Below are positions 51,475 through 60,883 of a stretch of DNA of 64,000 bases, piece by piece. This DNA comes from Planktotalea arctica (lineage in GTDB: Bacteria; Pseudomonadota; Alphaproteobacteria; Rhodobacterales; Rhodobacteraceae): the NCBI RefSeq assembly GCF_002105285.1, contig NZ_MUHR01000006.1:186001-250000 (forward strand), in the 5' to 3' direction. How positions within the stretch are numbered: the stretch's first letter is position 1; every line of letters begins with the position of its first letter. Both the position numbers and the translations under genes were made by a program. The notes under the pieces were generated by a model that worked only from the letters and a program-made list of their open reading frames with translations, had not been told where the DNA came from and made no database searches.

Positions 51475-52933
51475 GAGGGGTCTCCACTCTAGGCCAAATT
51501 TCCCGCGTTAGATTGCGATATACATTGGTTTCTGGACGGTTGGGATAAGGTCCATCGACGGCTGCATAAAGAATTTCGTTTGATATACGCGAAAATGCAT
51601 CATGAAAGTGGTTTGTGGATTTCACGACCAAGATTTTCTTATGCGTAGGATCAATGCCCAAGTTCGAAAAGACATCCGGATTAAACACCTGACTGCGCAC
51701 CGAATTGAGGATAACGTCAATTCCTTCGATTTCGATCCAGACCGCATCCCCTAAAGGGACGACGCTTTGCCCAAAGCTTTGAACGGCGTCGCGAACGGCT
51801 CGTTTCACGGTTACGTCTGCGTCCAGCGGCTCGCCTGCGAACGCAGACATTTTTGCGCCAAAGCGCAACCGGAAAACCGCGCCTTCTCCAGCTGAAAAAC
51901 ATGTGCGTACTGCGATTGGGTCCCAAATCGTTGCTAATGCTGCATTCTTTACTTTGCGTCGCAGCATCTCGCGCAGCACGGTCGTGGAATCCCCAGGTAC
52001 GCCGCCGCCGGGATTGTCCCAAACATCCGCTATTACGATAGGAACTGCGTCTGATTTTTCTGCTTTGTCAAACGCGGCGCTCGGCGTCAAAAACTCCGGA
52101 CGCGTCTTGCCTCGCATGCCAAACAGCTCTTGGCCCAGTTCTGAAGCTAGCAGATCACCGTGTTGTTTGTCGTTGTCAGTTATCACAATCAAGCGCGCGC
52201 CGAGGTCTGGCACGTCTCCGGCCATAAAGCCGTGAATGACGGAAACCGAGAGAACTGAATCCCTCCCTTCACGCGCTTTGATCTTGTCGACAAAACTGCG
52301 CATAGGTTCGCGGCTCGTTGGGAGAACTTCGATCATCTTGCAATCAAATGTGCTAATTACGGGTCTGATTTCACCAAGCGTCGTGCGATGCACCAATTCC
52401 ACCAAGTTTTCTGCGACCTCAACAAAATCCGTATGCGGGAATTCTTTGAAAACCGTGATCAGGTTCGCGCTATCTGTTCGAAGCTGCGACAAGTGACTGT
52501 GGGGATCAAACGTTGCGCCAATGATTGTCGTAGCACCGACGATTTCGCGAACGGACTTTAACAGCTCGCCCTCGCAATCGAGGCACTCTTGGGAAACCAT
52601 TGCGCCGTGTAAACCCAGTAGAACAATATCGACCGGCATTGCGGCGCGTAGTTCTGCCAAAAGTTGATCGCGAAGGAATTCCCACGTGTGCTGGTTCACA
52701 ATCCCGCCCGGCTCGGCCCAAGAGGCGGTACCCTCAACGATCTGCCAGTTAAGGTCTGCGGCGCGCGCGCGGGCAACAGGATAGATCGCGCTACACAAGG
52801 TTGGCGTCTTTGGATGCTGGCCAGGGGGGGCGTAAAAACTGTCCTTAAAATCCTGCAAGTCGGTGCGCAGTGGCGAGAACGTGTTGGTTTCCGTTGCGAT
52901 TGAGCCGAGGAAAACGCGCTTTGGATTGGGCAT
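51464..52933 (-). CDS. M81-family (MlrC-like) metallopeptidase
   Basis: 489 residues with M81 features: ATETNTFSPLRTDLQDFKDS near the N-terminus, LLGLHGAMVSQECLDCEGE and GATFDPHSHLSQLR (metal ligands), NPGGGVPGDSTTVLREMLRR and a C-terminal EIEGIDVILNSVRSQVFNPD. Named for microcystinase MlrC, but most members cleave other small amide or peptide substrates. Translated with the PLP enzyme and just downstream of an oligopeptide importer, suggesting it opens an imported modified peptide. Its start overlaps the last base of the dppF-like stop. Confidence 0.88.
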   Translation of the reverse strand: MPNPKRVFLGSIATETNTFSPLRTDLQDFKDSFYAPPGQHPKTPTLCSAIYPVARARAADLNWQIVEGTASWAEPGGIVNQHTWEFLRDQLLAELRAAMPVDIVLLGLHGAMVSQECLDCEGELLKSVREIVGATTIIGATFDPHSHLSQLRTDSANLITVFKEFPHTDFVEVAENLVELVHRTTLGEIRPVISTFDCKMIEVLPTSREPMRSFVDKIKAREGRDSVLSVSVIHGFMAGDVPDLGARLIVITDNDKQHGDLLASELGQELFGMRGKTRPEFLTPSAAFDKAEKSDAVPIVIADVWDNPGGGVPGDSTTVLREMLRRKVKNAALATIWDPIAVRTCFSAGEGAVFRLRFGAKMSAFAGEPLDADVTVKRAVRDAVQSFGQSVVPLGDAVWIEIEGIDVILNSVRSQVFNPDVFSNLGIDPTHKKILVVKSTNHFHDAFSRISNEILYAAVDGPYPNRPETNVYRNLTREIWPRVETPHGD

Positions 52934-53745
52934 TAGGCGACCTCTCTTCCAAGTGAAATTCGCGGGATCGAGCCCAGTAACTTGCGTGTGTATTCGTGCT
53001 GTGGGGCTTCAAAAATCTGTGTCTTGTCCCCGATTTCGACGATTTGACCTTCGAACATCACAGCAACGCGGTCGCTAATATGACGGACCACTCCAAGATC
53101 GTGGCTAATGAATAACATTGAGACACCGCTGTCGCGTTGCAACTTTTTGATCAGGTTGAGGACCTGCGCTTGAATCGAGACATCGAGCGCCGACACAGCT
53201 TCATCCGCAATCACGAGCTTTGGCTTCAATATCATAACACGCGCAATCCCGATGCGCTGGCGTTGGCCACCTGAGAACTCATGCGGATGGCGCGCCATAA
53301 CTTTTGGGTCCAATCCCACTAGCTCAAGCGTTGCTGCAATCTGTACTCGTGCTTCGTCCCAGGTTTTGCAAAGACCGTGAATAAAGAGTGGCTCGGCCAA
53401 AGTCTGTTCAATTTTAAGGCGCGGGTTCAGCGATGCGAACGGGTCTTGAAAGATCATTTGGATGTCGCGGCGCAGGGGGCGAAATTCACTGGGAGTGAGG
53501 GCCAAGAAATCATTGCCCTCAAAAAAGGCTTGGCCCGACGTCGCCTTTTCCAAATGTGTCAATGTGCGCCCAACAGTTGATTTGCCGCAGCCAGACTCGC
53601 CGACAAGGCTCAGGACTTCACCGGGCGCAATGTCGAATGACACGCCGTTCACGGCTTTGATTACTTTCTTTTTTCCAAACAACCCGGAACCCTTTGTTTG
53701 GAAATGGGTATGCAAGCCAACAAGACGTAACAACGGATCGCTCAT
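52933..53745 (-). CDS. Oligopeptide-type ABC transporter ATP-binding protein (DppF/OppF class)
   Basis: 270 residues from the ATG at 53745 (GGAGGGAG upstream; ATGA overlap with the dppD-like stop). A longer frame is not credible. Walker [17 protein letters not shown], signature HEFSGGQRQRIGIARVM, Walker B KLVIADEAVSALDVSIQ, H-loop LFISHDLGV, and a C-terminal peptide-ABC extension (APQHEYTRKLLGSIPRI). Imports peptides with the adjacent permeases. Confidence 0.92.
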   Translation of the reverse strand: MSDPLLRLVGLHTHFQTKGSGLFGKKKVIKAVNGVSFDIAPGEVLSLVGESGCGKSTVGRTLTHLEKATSGQAFFEGNDFLALTPSEFRPLRRDIQMIFQDPFASLNPRLKIEQTLAEPLFIHGLCKTWDEARVQIAATLELVGLDPKVMARHPHEFSGGQRQRIGIARVMILKPKLVIADEAVSALDVSIQAQVLNLIKKLQRDSGVSMLFISHDLGVVRHISDRVAVMFEGQIVEIGDKTQIFEAPQHEYTRKLLGSIPRISLGREVA

Positions 53746-54716
53746 GTCGTACTCCCTCCAGCAAAATGGCATTGAACGCTGTGGTTGGGCTTGAACTGCG
53801 AGGTTTCGGGCGCTCTGCTTGCGCAGAAATCTGTCGCAAGCGCGCAGCGGGGGTGGAATGCACATCCCGTGAGCGTTTCCTCCAATGTTGGAACGCGCCC
53901 CGGAATTGCTTCGAGCCATTCAACGTCCCGATCGACAACTGGAATCGAGTTTAACAAACCGCGCGTGTAGGGATGGGCCAGCTCTGCGAATAGGTCTGCG
54001 GTTGCCGCTGCCTCGGCAATTTTTCCACGATACATCACAGCGACCTTGTCACAAGTTTCGGCAATGACACCAAGATCATGGCTGATAAGAACGATCGCCG
54101 TTCCCATCCGATCTTGTAGGTCCGCCATCAGTTCCAGCACTTCTTTTTGCACCGTAACGTCAAGCGCGGTTGTAGGTTCGTCTGCTATCAACAGCTTTGG
54201 GTCGCACGACAACGCCATTGCGATCATCACCCGCTGCCTTTGCCCGCCAGACATCTGATGTGGAAAGCTGTCGACACGTTCGGATGGGTTGGGAATACGC
54301 ACAAGCGTCAATAATTCCACGGCACGATCACGCGCGGCGGAGCGTGATATTTGTTGATGCTGTCGAATGCTCTCTGCGATTTGATCACCAATGCGATACA
54401 CCGGATTGAGGCTGGTCATCGGTTCTTGGAAAATCATCGCCATGCGATTTCCCATGATTGCGCGCCGCTCCGGAGCCGAAAGAGTAAGCAGGTCCATCCC
54501 GTCAAACCGGATACTTCCGCCCGTTATGCGTACTGTTGAATCGCCCAATAGGCCCATAATCGCCAGTGATGTCAGGCTCTTGCCGCAACCGCTTTCGCCA
54601 ACAATTCCGAGCGTTTCATTCTCGTCCACACAAAAGGACACGCCTTGAACCACTGGCAATAGCTTGCCACCTGATCCGACTGCAATGTGTAGGTTCTCGA
54701 CCTCAAGTAATGCCAT
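53742..54716 (-). CDS. Oligopeptide-type ABC transporter ATP-binding protein (DppD/OppD class)
   Basis: 324 residues. Walker [18 protein letters not shown], signature [18 protein letters not shown], Walker [17 protein letters not shown], and the C-terminal cysteine-rich oligopeptide-transport motif ([20 protein letters not shown]) that binds an iron-sulfur cluster in some family members. Three bases separate it from the upstream permease gene. Confidence 0.92.
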   Translation of the reverse strand: MALLEVENLHIAVGSGGKLLPVVQGVSFCVDENETLGIVGESGCGKSLTSLAIMGLLGDSTVRITGGSIRFDGMDLLTLSAPERRAIMGNRMAMIFQEPMTSLNPVYRIGDQIAESIRQHQQISRSAARDRAVELLTLVRIPNPSERVDSFPHQMSGGQRQRVMIAMALSCDPKLLIADEPTTALDVTVQKEVLELMADLQDRMGTAIVLISHDLGVIAETCDKVAVMYRGKIAEAAATADLFAELAHPYTRGLLNSIPVVDRDVEWLEAIPGRVPTLEETLTGCAFHPRCALATDFCASRAPETSQFKPNHSVQCHFAGGSTT

Positions 54717-54719
54717 GAC

Positions 54720-55571
54720 TTAAACCCCTGCAATATCATCTTTGAAGCGGGGATCGATGCTGTCGCGCAAAGCGTCACCCACAAGGTTCATTGAAAACAC
54801 TGACAAAACAATCAGCAGACCGGGATAGATCAGCAGCCAAGGCGCGCGCGTTACGTAGATGCGCTCTTCGGAGAGCATGTTGCCCCAGCTGGGCACCTCC
54901 GGCGGCAATCCAAGCCCGAGAAAGTCGAGCGCTGCTGCCTGTAGCTGCGCGAAGGCAAAGATAAAGCTGGCCTGAACGAGCAGCGGAGAAACGAGATTTG
55001 GCAGGATGTGACGGAACAAGATTGAGGAATGTCCTGCGCCAGAACAAACGGCGGCATCCACAAAGACTTCGCCTTTAAGTTTTAGCGTCATGCCATAAAG
55101 AATACGGGCCGTTGTGGTCGCGTATACAATTCCGATAACCAGGATCGTGTTGAACACGCTGCGCTCAAGCAGCGTGATAAGAACCAGCGCCATCAACAAG
55201 GCAGGAAATGCCATAAGAACATCAACGCCGCGCATCAAGAAGTGACCAAGTCGTGTGAAATACGCAGAAAGCATGCCGATCAATCCACCACACACAAGCG
55301 CGACGACAACACTGCCAACTCCGATTATCACAGTCATCCGTGCGCCATAGATAGCCCGTGAAAAGGTATCGCGGCCAAAGTGATCGGTGCCAAACAGATT
55401 TGGCAAGCCCGGCTCGGCCAGTCGGCCAACAGGGTCGATCTCAAGTGGGTCAAAGGGAGCGATCAAAGGCGCAAAGATCGCGGCGAGCAAAATAAAGCAG
55501 AGCCATATGAAACCAACAGTGGCCAGCTTGCGACCAGCGAAAGCATTGCGCAGGAAATTGATGATATTCAT
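54720..55571 (-). CDS. Oligopeptide-type ABC permease (DppC/OppC class)
   Basis: 283 residues with about six membrane segments, N-terminal cytoplasmic helix plus first span (LATVGFIWLCFILLAAIFAP), the DppC-type segment NLFGTDHFGRDTFSRAIYGA and an EAA-like loop (DAAVCSGAGHSSILFRHILP). Start ATG at 55571, overlapping the dppB-like stop by four bases. Confidence 0.92.
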   Translation of the reverse strand: MNIINFLRNAFAGRKLATVGFIWLCFILLAAIFAPLIAPFDPLEIDPVGRLAEPGLPNLFGTDHFGRDTFSRAIYGARMTVIIGVGSVVVALVCGGLIGMLSAYFTRLGHFLMRGVDVLMAFPALLMALVLITLLERSVFNTILVIGIVYATTTARILYGMTLKLKGEVFVDAAVCSGAGHSSILFRHILPNLVSPLLVQASFIFAFAQLQAAALDFLGLGLPPEVPSWGNMLSEERIYVTRAPWLLIYPGLLIVLSVFSMNLVGDALRDSIDPRFKDDIAGV

Positions 55572-56515
55572 TTCAGAGATACCCTTGGGTCTAGGCGTGC
55601 ATAGGCAAGGTCCACCAACAAATTGATGACCATGTAGAGAACAACAATCACAAGGATAACGCCCTGAATGACTGGATAATCTCTGCGAAGGATCGATTGA
55701 ACAACAAGCCGCCCAATTCCCGGTAGCGAGAAGACCGTCTCGGTCACAACCGCTTCTGATATCAACGCAGCAAAGGTGAACCCAAAAGCTGCGGCAACGG
55801 CGATGAGTGCATTTCTGAAGACATGCTTAATGGCTACGCGAGCGGGGTGCAGGCCCTTGGCGCGGGCCGTGCGCACGTGATCTTCGCGGGCGACATCGAG
55901 CATCGAAGCGCGTACCAACCGAACAATGAGCGCAGCATTCGGCGCAGCCAATGTAAGGCTAGGGAGTATTAGGTAGCGCAGGTTTGTTATGCCGCCTTCA
56001 TCAGATAGCGACGGGAAACCAGAGCTTGGGAACCATCCCAGCGTCACGGAAAATATCATGATCAGATAGAGGCCGAGCCAGAACGTCGGAACGGACGCTG
56101 CCAGCATTGCGCCGCTTGACGTGATCTGATCAATCCATGTGCCGTGCTTGGTTGCGGACAAAACTCCGATAGGCAGGCCCAAGATGATGATCCAAACCAT
56201 CGTCATCGATGCCAACAAAATGGACGTTTCTGCGCCGCTTCCGATGACTGCCGTGACCGGCTCGCGGAAAAAGATCGATGTCCCGAGATCGCCCTGAAGC
56301 ACGTTTCCGAGCCACAAGAAATATTGGATCCACAAAGGGCGATCAAATCCCAACTCTGCGGAGAGCTGCGCCACTTCTTCAGGCGTTGCTGTATCTCCCA
56401 GAAGAATAGCAGCCGGATCGCCAGGAATTAAGTGAACAAACAGAAACACCAAAATCGTCGCTGCCAGAAGCGTTGGGATAAGCGTCAACAGGCGCTTGGC
56501 CGTGTATGCAAGCAT
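55568..56515 (-). CDS. Oligopeptide-type ABC permease (DppB/OppB class)
   Basis: 315 residues with six membrane segments. N-terminal AKRLLTLIPTLLAATILVFL, the DppB-type VHLIPGDPAAILLGDTATPE and the EAA loop RTARAKGLHPARVAIKHVFR. It is the first gene after a strong hairpin that separates it from the solute-binding protein gene. Confidence 0.92.
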   Translation of the reverse strand: MLAYTAKRLLTLIPTLLAATILVFLFVHLIPGDPAAILLGDTATPEEVAQLSAELGFDRPLWIQYFLWLGNVLQGDLGTSIFFREPVTAVIGSGAETSILLASMTMVWIIILGLPIGVLSATKHGTWIDQITSSGAMLAASVPTFWLGLYLIMIFSVTLGWFPSSGFPSLSDEGGITNLRYLILPSLTLAAPNAALIVRLVRASMLDVAREDHVRTARAKGLHPARVAIKHVFRNALIAVAAAFGFTFAALISEAVVTETVFSLPGIGRLVVQSILRRDYPVIQGVILVIVVLYMVINLLVDLAYARLDPRVSLK

Positions 56516-56549
56516 AGTACCCTCGGTAATAAGAGGTGGATAGGGTGTT

Positions 56550-56579
56550 GCCCCCCGACCAAACCGTTTGGCGGGGGGC
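56550..56579 (-). other. Stem-loop between the binding-protein gene and the permease gene
   Basis: GCCCCCCG...CGGGGGGC plus inner CCAA/TTGG pairs around ACCG give a very stable hairpin without a T tract. Hairpins in this place stabilise binding-protein mRNA and lower downstream gene expression. Confidence 0.7.
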
Positions 56580-56590
56580 GCAGTGGAGCG

Positions 56591-58132
56591 TTACTTGGAG
56601 ACGTTCCAGAAGCTAGGCCAGATGAGCGTTTGCTCGCCGAGGCCTTTCAGTTTGGGAGAGGCGATGTTGTAAGTGTAGACATCGCCTGTCTTCATGGTTG
56701 GCACCTGCTCGTAGATAAGAGCCTGAAGTTCGGCCCAAATCGCTTGACGCTCGGCCGGATCAGAAGATGCAGTAAAGCGATCCTTCAGCGCCTTCTTTTC
56801 TGGTGTTGCCCACCAGCCGGGGTAGTTGTCATTCATGACCGAAATCAGAATGGGGTCCGGCACAAAACCGTGATGGGTAAAGAAGAGATCCCACTGGTCT
56901 GGCTGCGCGCGCTTTTCAATAAGCGTCGCCCAATCATAAACCTGCAGGTCAATGTTGAAGCCAGCTTGCGCAAGTTGCTTGGTGTAAACGATCGCACTGT
57001 CGTAGTGGAACGGATAGTTTGTCGACACCATGAACTTGATAGGCTCGCCATCATAACCGGCTTCTGCGGCCATAGCTTTGGCGGCTTCAGCGTCACCTTT
57101 GCTGAAGTTTTCAGTGCCTTCAGGTGTATTCCAAACGCTACCCTCTGGTGCAAAAGACCCGTTTGCACGCCACAGACCCTCAGGGCCGATCGCGACTTGC
57201 AATGCTGGTTTTTTGTCGATCGCCGTTTGAATGGCACGGCGCAGAGCGAAGTTTTCCTTGAGCGGTCCATCGCTGGAGTTCAGGAACACCAAGCCGAAAA
57301 TCGGCCCGCCGTTTAGCATGGTCTTTACGCCAGCATCGGCATCAAGTTCGGCAAACAGATCACCGGGGATGCTTTCAGCGTAGTCGTAATCACCAGCACG
57401 AACGCCTGCGATGCGCGTGCCAACGTCAGATACGGGGATGAAGCGAAGCGTATCGAAATCAGCAACGCGCGCGCCGCCATACCCGTCGGCTTCACCGTCT
57501 GGGGATGCATAATCGTCAAAGCGCACCAGCTCGATGTAACGGTTCGCTTCCCAAGCATTGAACTTGTAAGGGCCCGTGCCGATGTAGTTTTCTGGCGAAA
57601 TAGGCTCTTTGGTGGCGCCAGTCGCAACACTCGCAGGGTAGATCGCTGGGCCACCATTGATGAAGGCCATCAAGTTCTTCCAAGGGCCGAACGGCTCTTT
57701 CAGGTTCAGCGTGATTTCATACTCGCCTGACGCCTCAACGCTTTCGACGTGATCAAAGATCAAGCTGCCACGGGATCCAAATTCACCCCAACGCTGTAGC
57801 GAGGCCAGAACATCCGCGGATGTCATTGCTTGGCCATTGTGGAATTGCACACCTTCGCGCAATGAAATCACAATGGTTTTGCCGTCTTCGGATACGGTTT
57901 CACCCGACGCGAGCAATGGCACAGGTGCGTTGGCTCCATTGAACGTATAAAGTCCCTCAAACATATGATGCGCGATTGTTGTCGCCAAATCAGATGTGAT
58001 GACCTGTTGGTCAAGGCTTGGGGGTTCGCCCACAGTTGCATAGCGCAACATACCGTCCGCATAAGCGCCAGTCGTCAGGGTCATTAGGGCCCCCACCGCA
58101 AGCGCTGATTTCATCCATGATTTAATAGTCAT
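56591..58132 (-). CDS. Periplasmic solute-binding protein of the peptide ABC transporter (SBP family 5)
   Basis: 513 residues. Signal peptide MTIKSWMKSALAVGALMTLT...AYA with cleavage before DGMLRYATVG; then family-5 signatures (GEPPSLDQQVITSDLATTIA, HMFEGLYTFN, REGVQFHNGQAMTSADVLAS). It captures the substrate and delivers it to the DppB/DppC-like permeases. First gene of the minus-strand importer operon; operator palindromes lie just upstream. Confidence 0.93.
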   Translation of the reverse strand: MTIKSWMKSALAVGALMTLTTGAYADGMLRYATVGEPPSLDQQVITSDLATTIAHHMFEGLYTFNGANAPVPLLASGETVSEDGKTIVISLREGVQFHNGQAMTSADVLASLQRWGEFGSRGSLIFDHVESVEASGEYEITLNLKEPFGPWKNLMAFINGGPAIYPASVATGATKEPISPENYIGTGPYKFNAWEANRYIELVRFDDYASPDGEADGYGGARVADFDTLRFIPVSDVGTRIAGVRAGDYDYAESIPGDLFAELDADAGVKTMLNGGPIFGLVFLNSSDGPLKENFALRRAIQTAIDKKPALQVAIGPEGLWRANGSFAPEGSVWNTPEGTENFSKGDAEAAKAMAAEAGYDGEPIKFMVSTNYPFHYDSAIVYTKQLAQAGFNIDLQVYDWATLIEKRAQPDQWDLFFTHHGFVPDPILISVMNDNYPGWWATPEKKALKDRFTASSDPAERQAIWAELQALIYEQVPTMKTGDVYTYNIASPKLKGLGEQTLIWPSFWNVSK

Positions 58133-58278
58133 TCAGTCCTCCTCCTCTGTCAGTCTATCACTTTATGGTTCGTTGTGATGTAATTTACTTACATTTAGAA
58201 GTGAGTCTGTCAAACATTACTGGATTTCTACTCAAAATAAGGATACATTGCGTAAGTAACTTACATTTAGGAATGCAT
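58133..58278. promoter_or_regulatory. Divergent control region with two RpiR-type palindromes
   Basis: ATGTAATTTACTTACAT (58178-58194) is a perfect ATGTAA-N5-TTACAT palindrome. A second site, GCGTAAGTAACTTACAT (58250-58266), matches at the right arm and in four of six left-arm bases. Both lie between the importer operon and ridA-rpiR-kinase, so they are good candidates for binding by the RpiR protein encoded at 58693. Confidence 0.7.
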
Positions 58279-58677
58279 ATGACTACGAAAACATTGGGAA
58301 TCGTTCGCATGGATGGTGCAGATGCCGCTGCTGGCGGCACACCGCGTCCGTTCGCCAAAGCTGTGCGCGCTGGTGACTTTGTCTATGTTTCTGGACAGGT
58401 ACCGACTATGGACGGCGAAGTTGTCACCGGGGGAATCATTGCCCAAACAGAAGCCGTAATGGCAAACATCATTTCGGTTCTAGAACTTGCAGATTGTGGG
58501 CTAGAGCACGTTGTGAAAGTCGGCGTTTGGCTTGATGATCCGCGCGATTTCACAAGCTTTAATTCGGTGTTTGCAAAGTACTTCACGGCCCATCCGCCCG
58601 CGCGTTCAACTGTTCAAAGTGCCATCATGGTCGACGCAAAAGTTGAAATGGATGTGATCGCGTATAAGCCAGTATAG
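58279..58677 (+). CDS. RidA/YjgF-type enamine deaminase
   Basis: 132 residues from the ATG at 58279 (AGGA 7 nt upstream); a longer frame reads into the operators. Typical segments: RPFAKAVRAGDFVYVSGQVP, GGIIAQTEAVMANIISVLEL, VVKVGVWLDDPRDFTSFNSV and PPARSTVQSAIMVDAKVEMD with the substrate Arg. It would remove reactive imines made by the PLP enzyme of this cluster. Directly followed by rpiR. Confidence 0.88.
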   Translation: MTTKTLGIVRMDGADAAAGGTPRPFAKAVRAGDFVYVSGQVPTMDGEVVTGGIIAQTEAVMANIISVLELADCGLEHVVKVGVWLDDPRDFTSFNSVFAKYFTAHPPARSTVQSAIMVDAKVEMDVIAYKPV

Positions 58678-58692
58678 GAAGCGATTCAGCGA

Positions 58693-59571
58693 ATGATCAA
58701 AGTCATCGACTTAATTTCACACACGCGCGCGCTTGAGGGAACCTTCCCTAAGCGCGAACAACTGGTTGCTGACTTTGTTCTCGCAAATCTCGAAAAGATT
58801 TCATTTCTATCCCAGCATGAAATCGCTGATGCGACTGGGGTTTCAGTCGCGACAGTGAACCGGTTTTGCACGACGATCGGATGCGAAGGTTTCCGGGATT
58901 TCCAAATTCGCCTCGCTCAAAGTGTTGCAGTAAGCCTGCAATATCTCGGGGGGCCAAATGGCGATCAATCTGAATCGGGTCAATTGGTAACGCAGGTTTT
59001 CAGCACGTTGGTCGATACGCTTACGCTTGCCCGCAAACAGCTTGATGGTCAGCCTATAGATCACGCCACGGACGTTCTTGCGAATGCGAGACGGATTGCG
59101 TTTCTTGGGGTTGGCGGCGGTTCGGCCAATGTCGCTCGCGAAGGCGCGAACCGGTTTTTCCGACTTGGCATACCGTCCGAGGCGCATGCGGACGGGTACC
59201 TGCAGCGCATGTTGTCGTCTACATTCACAGAAGGGGACGTGCTGGTAGCCATTTCTTCAAGTGGTCAACCAGCCGAGCTTTTGGATAGTGTCGCAATCGC
59301 CAAACAATACGGGGCTACGACAATCAGTTTGACCAAGACGGGTTCAGATCTCGCTAATCTTACAGACATCTCAATACAAATCGACGTCCCAGAAGATCAA
59401 GATATCTACAAGCCATCAGCGTCTCGGCTTGTTTTTGTTGCGATTGTTGATGTTTTGGCAGCTGGTGCCGCTAGAAAACGCCCCGAACGCGTCAAAGAGA
59501 ACCTGCGTCGTATTCGAACTTCACTTCTCCCTCTGTCCAAAGATTCAGGGCCAAAGCCGATAGGTGACTAA
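58693..59571 (+). CDS. RpiR-family transcriptional regulator
   Basis: 292 residues. N-terminal HTH_6 (about 1-80: QLVADFVLANLEKISFLSQ, HEIADATGVSVATVNRFCTT) and a SIS domain from about 120 (RRIAFLGVGGGSANVAREGA, GDVLVAISSSGQPAELLDSV). SIS domains bind phosphosugars or related effectors. Likely repressor or activator of the divergent operons via the palindromes at 58178 and 58250. The stop overlaps the kinase start. Confidence 0.9.
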   Translation: MIKVIDLISHTRALEGTFPKREQLVADFVLANLEKISFLSQHEIADATGVSVATVNRFCTTIGCEGFRDFQIRLAQSVAVSLQYLGGPNGDQSESGQLVTQVFSTLVDTLTLARKQLDGQPIDHATDVLANARRIAFLGVGGGSANVAREGANRFFRLGIPSEAHADGYLQRMLSSTFTEGDVLVAISSSGQPAELLDSVAIAKQYGATTISLTKTGSDLANLTDISIQIDVPEDQDIYKPSASRLVFVAIVDVLAAGAARKRPERVKENLRRIRTSLLPLSKDSGPKPIGD

Positions 59572-60460
59572 ATTGACCACTCCGCTCAAAGTAGCCTGTA
59601 TCGGCGAAGCAATGATCGAGTTAGCTTTTGAAGGTGCAACGCCGCGTGTTAGTTTCGCAGGTGATACACTCAACACGGCTATATATCTGCGCCGCAGTCT
59701 CAAAGCAGCGCACAGCGTTTCTTTCTTTAGCGTTGTTGGCAACGATGTGTTTTCACAGCGGATGTTGGACTTCATTTCAGATCACGGAATCTTAACGACG
59801 AATATTTCAAAGCATCCGAACTTATTGCCTGGCCTGTATGCGATCGATACAGCGCCAGATGGGGAGCGTTCGTTCCTCTATTGGCGCGAAAATTCTGCAG
59901 CTCGCACGCTTTTCGAAGCTGGTTTTTCCGCCCTTGAAGGATTTGATGTCATCTATTTTTCAGCGATCACTTTGGCAATCCTTCCCAAAGTTGTCCGCGA
60001 CGGTTTCATGGATTGGTTGGCAAGCTGCGGTAAGACTATTGTATTTGACTCTAACTACCGTCCGAAACTCTGGCCCGACACCGCCACTGCACAGTCCAGC
60101 GTGGAAGCGGCATGGCGGCTGGCAGATATTGGTCTCCCGTCTGTGGACGATGAAATGGCCTTATTTTCAGATGAATCCGAACAAGATGTCATTGCTCGTT
60201 TAACCCAATGGGGCCTAAATTTCGGGGCATTAAAACGAGGTTCGCGCGGCCCGCGTTCCATCGCAACTGAATCTGTGCAGCAACCTGTCTACCAAAAAGC
60301 GCATTCGGTCGTTGATACAACCGCCGCCGGGGACAGCTTCAACGGCGCTTTCCTCGGCAGCTACTTTCAGAATAGCAACATCGCAAAGGCTCTAGTCGAT
60401 GGGCATAATTGCTCTTTGAAGGTCATCGCCCATAAAGGTGCAATCACCCCAACGCGCTGA
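59564..60460 (+). CDS. PfkB-family sugar kinase (2-keto-3-deoxygluconate kinase-like)
   Basis: 298 residues. GTG at 59564 (overlapping the rpiR stop) is the best start; a nearby TTG is an alternative. Family signatures: CIGEAMIELAFEGATPRVSF at the N-terminus, VVGNDVFSQRMLDFISDHGI, and the C-terminal ATP-binding DTTAAGDSFNGAFLGSYF with the catalytic Asp. Phosphorylates a sugar acid, perhaps the carbon skeleton released by the cluster. It is the last gene of the ridA-rpiR-kinase operon. Confidence 0.85.
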   Translation: MTKLTTPLKVACIGEAMIELAFEGATPRVSFAGDTLNTAIYLRRSLKAAHSVSFFSVVGNDVFSQRMLDFISDHGILTTNISKHPNLLPGLYAIDTAPDGERSFLYWRENSAARTLFEAGFSALEGFDVIYFSAITLAILPKVVRDGFMDWLASCGKTIVFDSNYRPKLWPDTATAQSSVEAAWRLADIGLPSVDDEMALFSDESEQDVIARLTQWGLNFGALKRGSRGPRSIATESVQQPVYQKAHSVVDTTAAGDSFNGAFLGSYFQNSNIAKALVDGHNCSLKVIAHKGAITPTR

Positions 60461-60883
60461 AGAGAAACTTTTTGCTTCTAGGGCTCGACTCACTCTCATT
60501 TTTCAACGGCACTAGCTATGCCCGTCTATTTCAGGTGCATGTTGATTTGATCAAAGGCGATTAGCATTGGTTCCTGCAAAAGTGACGCGCTGATACGCAA
60601 TGGAAGTTGTGCTGCGAAGCATGGAAAGCTGTGATTAGCGCGGTTGCAGCGAAATGTCGCTTGGTCCCGCTGACCGACGTTTTAGCCGACAAAATGCTGC
60701 ACGATGCACGAACGGCAGCAATGCGAAAACTGCAGCGCAGCGCGGACCGACCCAGCGAACGTCCCCTGTGGGCCGGTAGCACTAGATCTTGGGAATGATT
60801 TTGGGTTCGACAAAAAGATCTAAAGCATCGCATTGCGGGTCGAAATATGGTTGATATGACCTGCGCGGAGACCGGATTGTACT
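60461..60883. other. Gene-free stretch between cargo and the LOTUS-domain gene
   Basis: 423 bp. A 63-codon frame at 60607-60798 reads MCCEAWKAVISAVAAKCRLV but its Arg/Ser-rich tail and lack of a ribosome site argue against a gene. No terminator or RNA gene is evident. Confidence 0.4.

Noticed and set aside
60607-60798. 63-codon plus frame in the gap before the LOTUS gene
   Set aside because: No ribosome site, Arg/Ser-rich tail, and the DNA resembles degenerate intergenic sequence.
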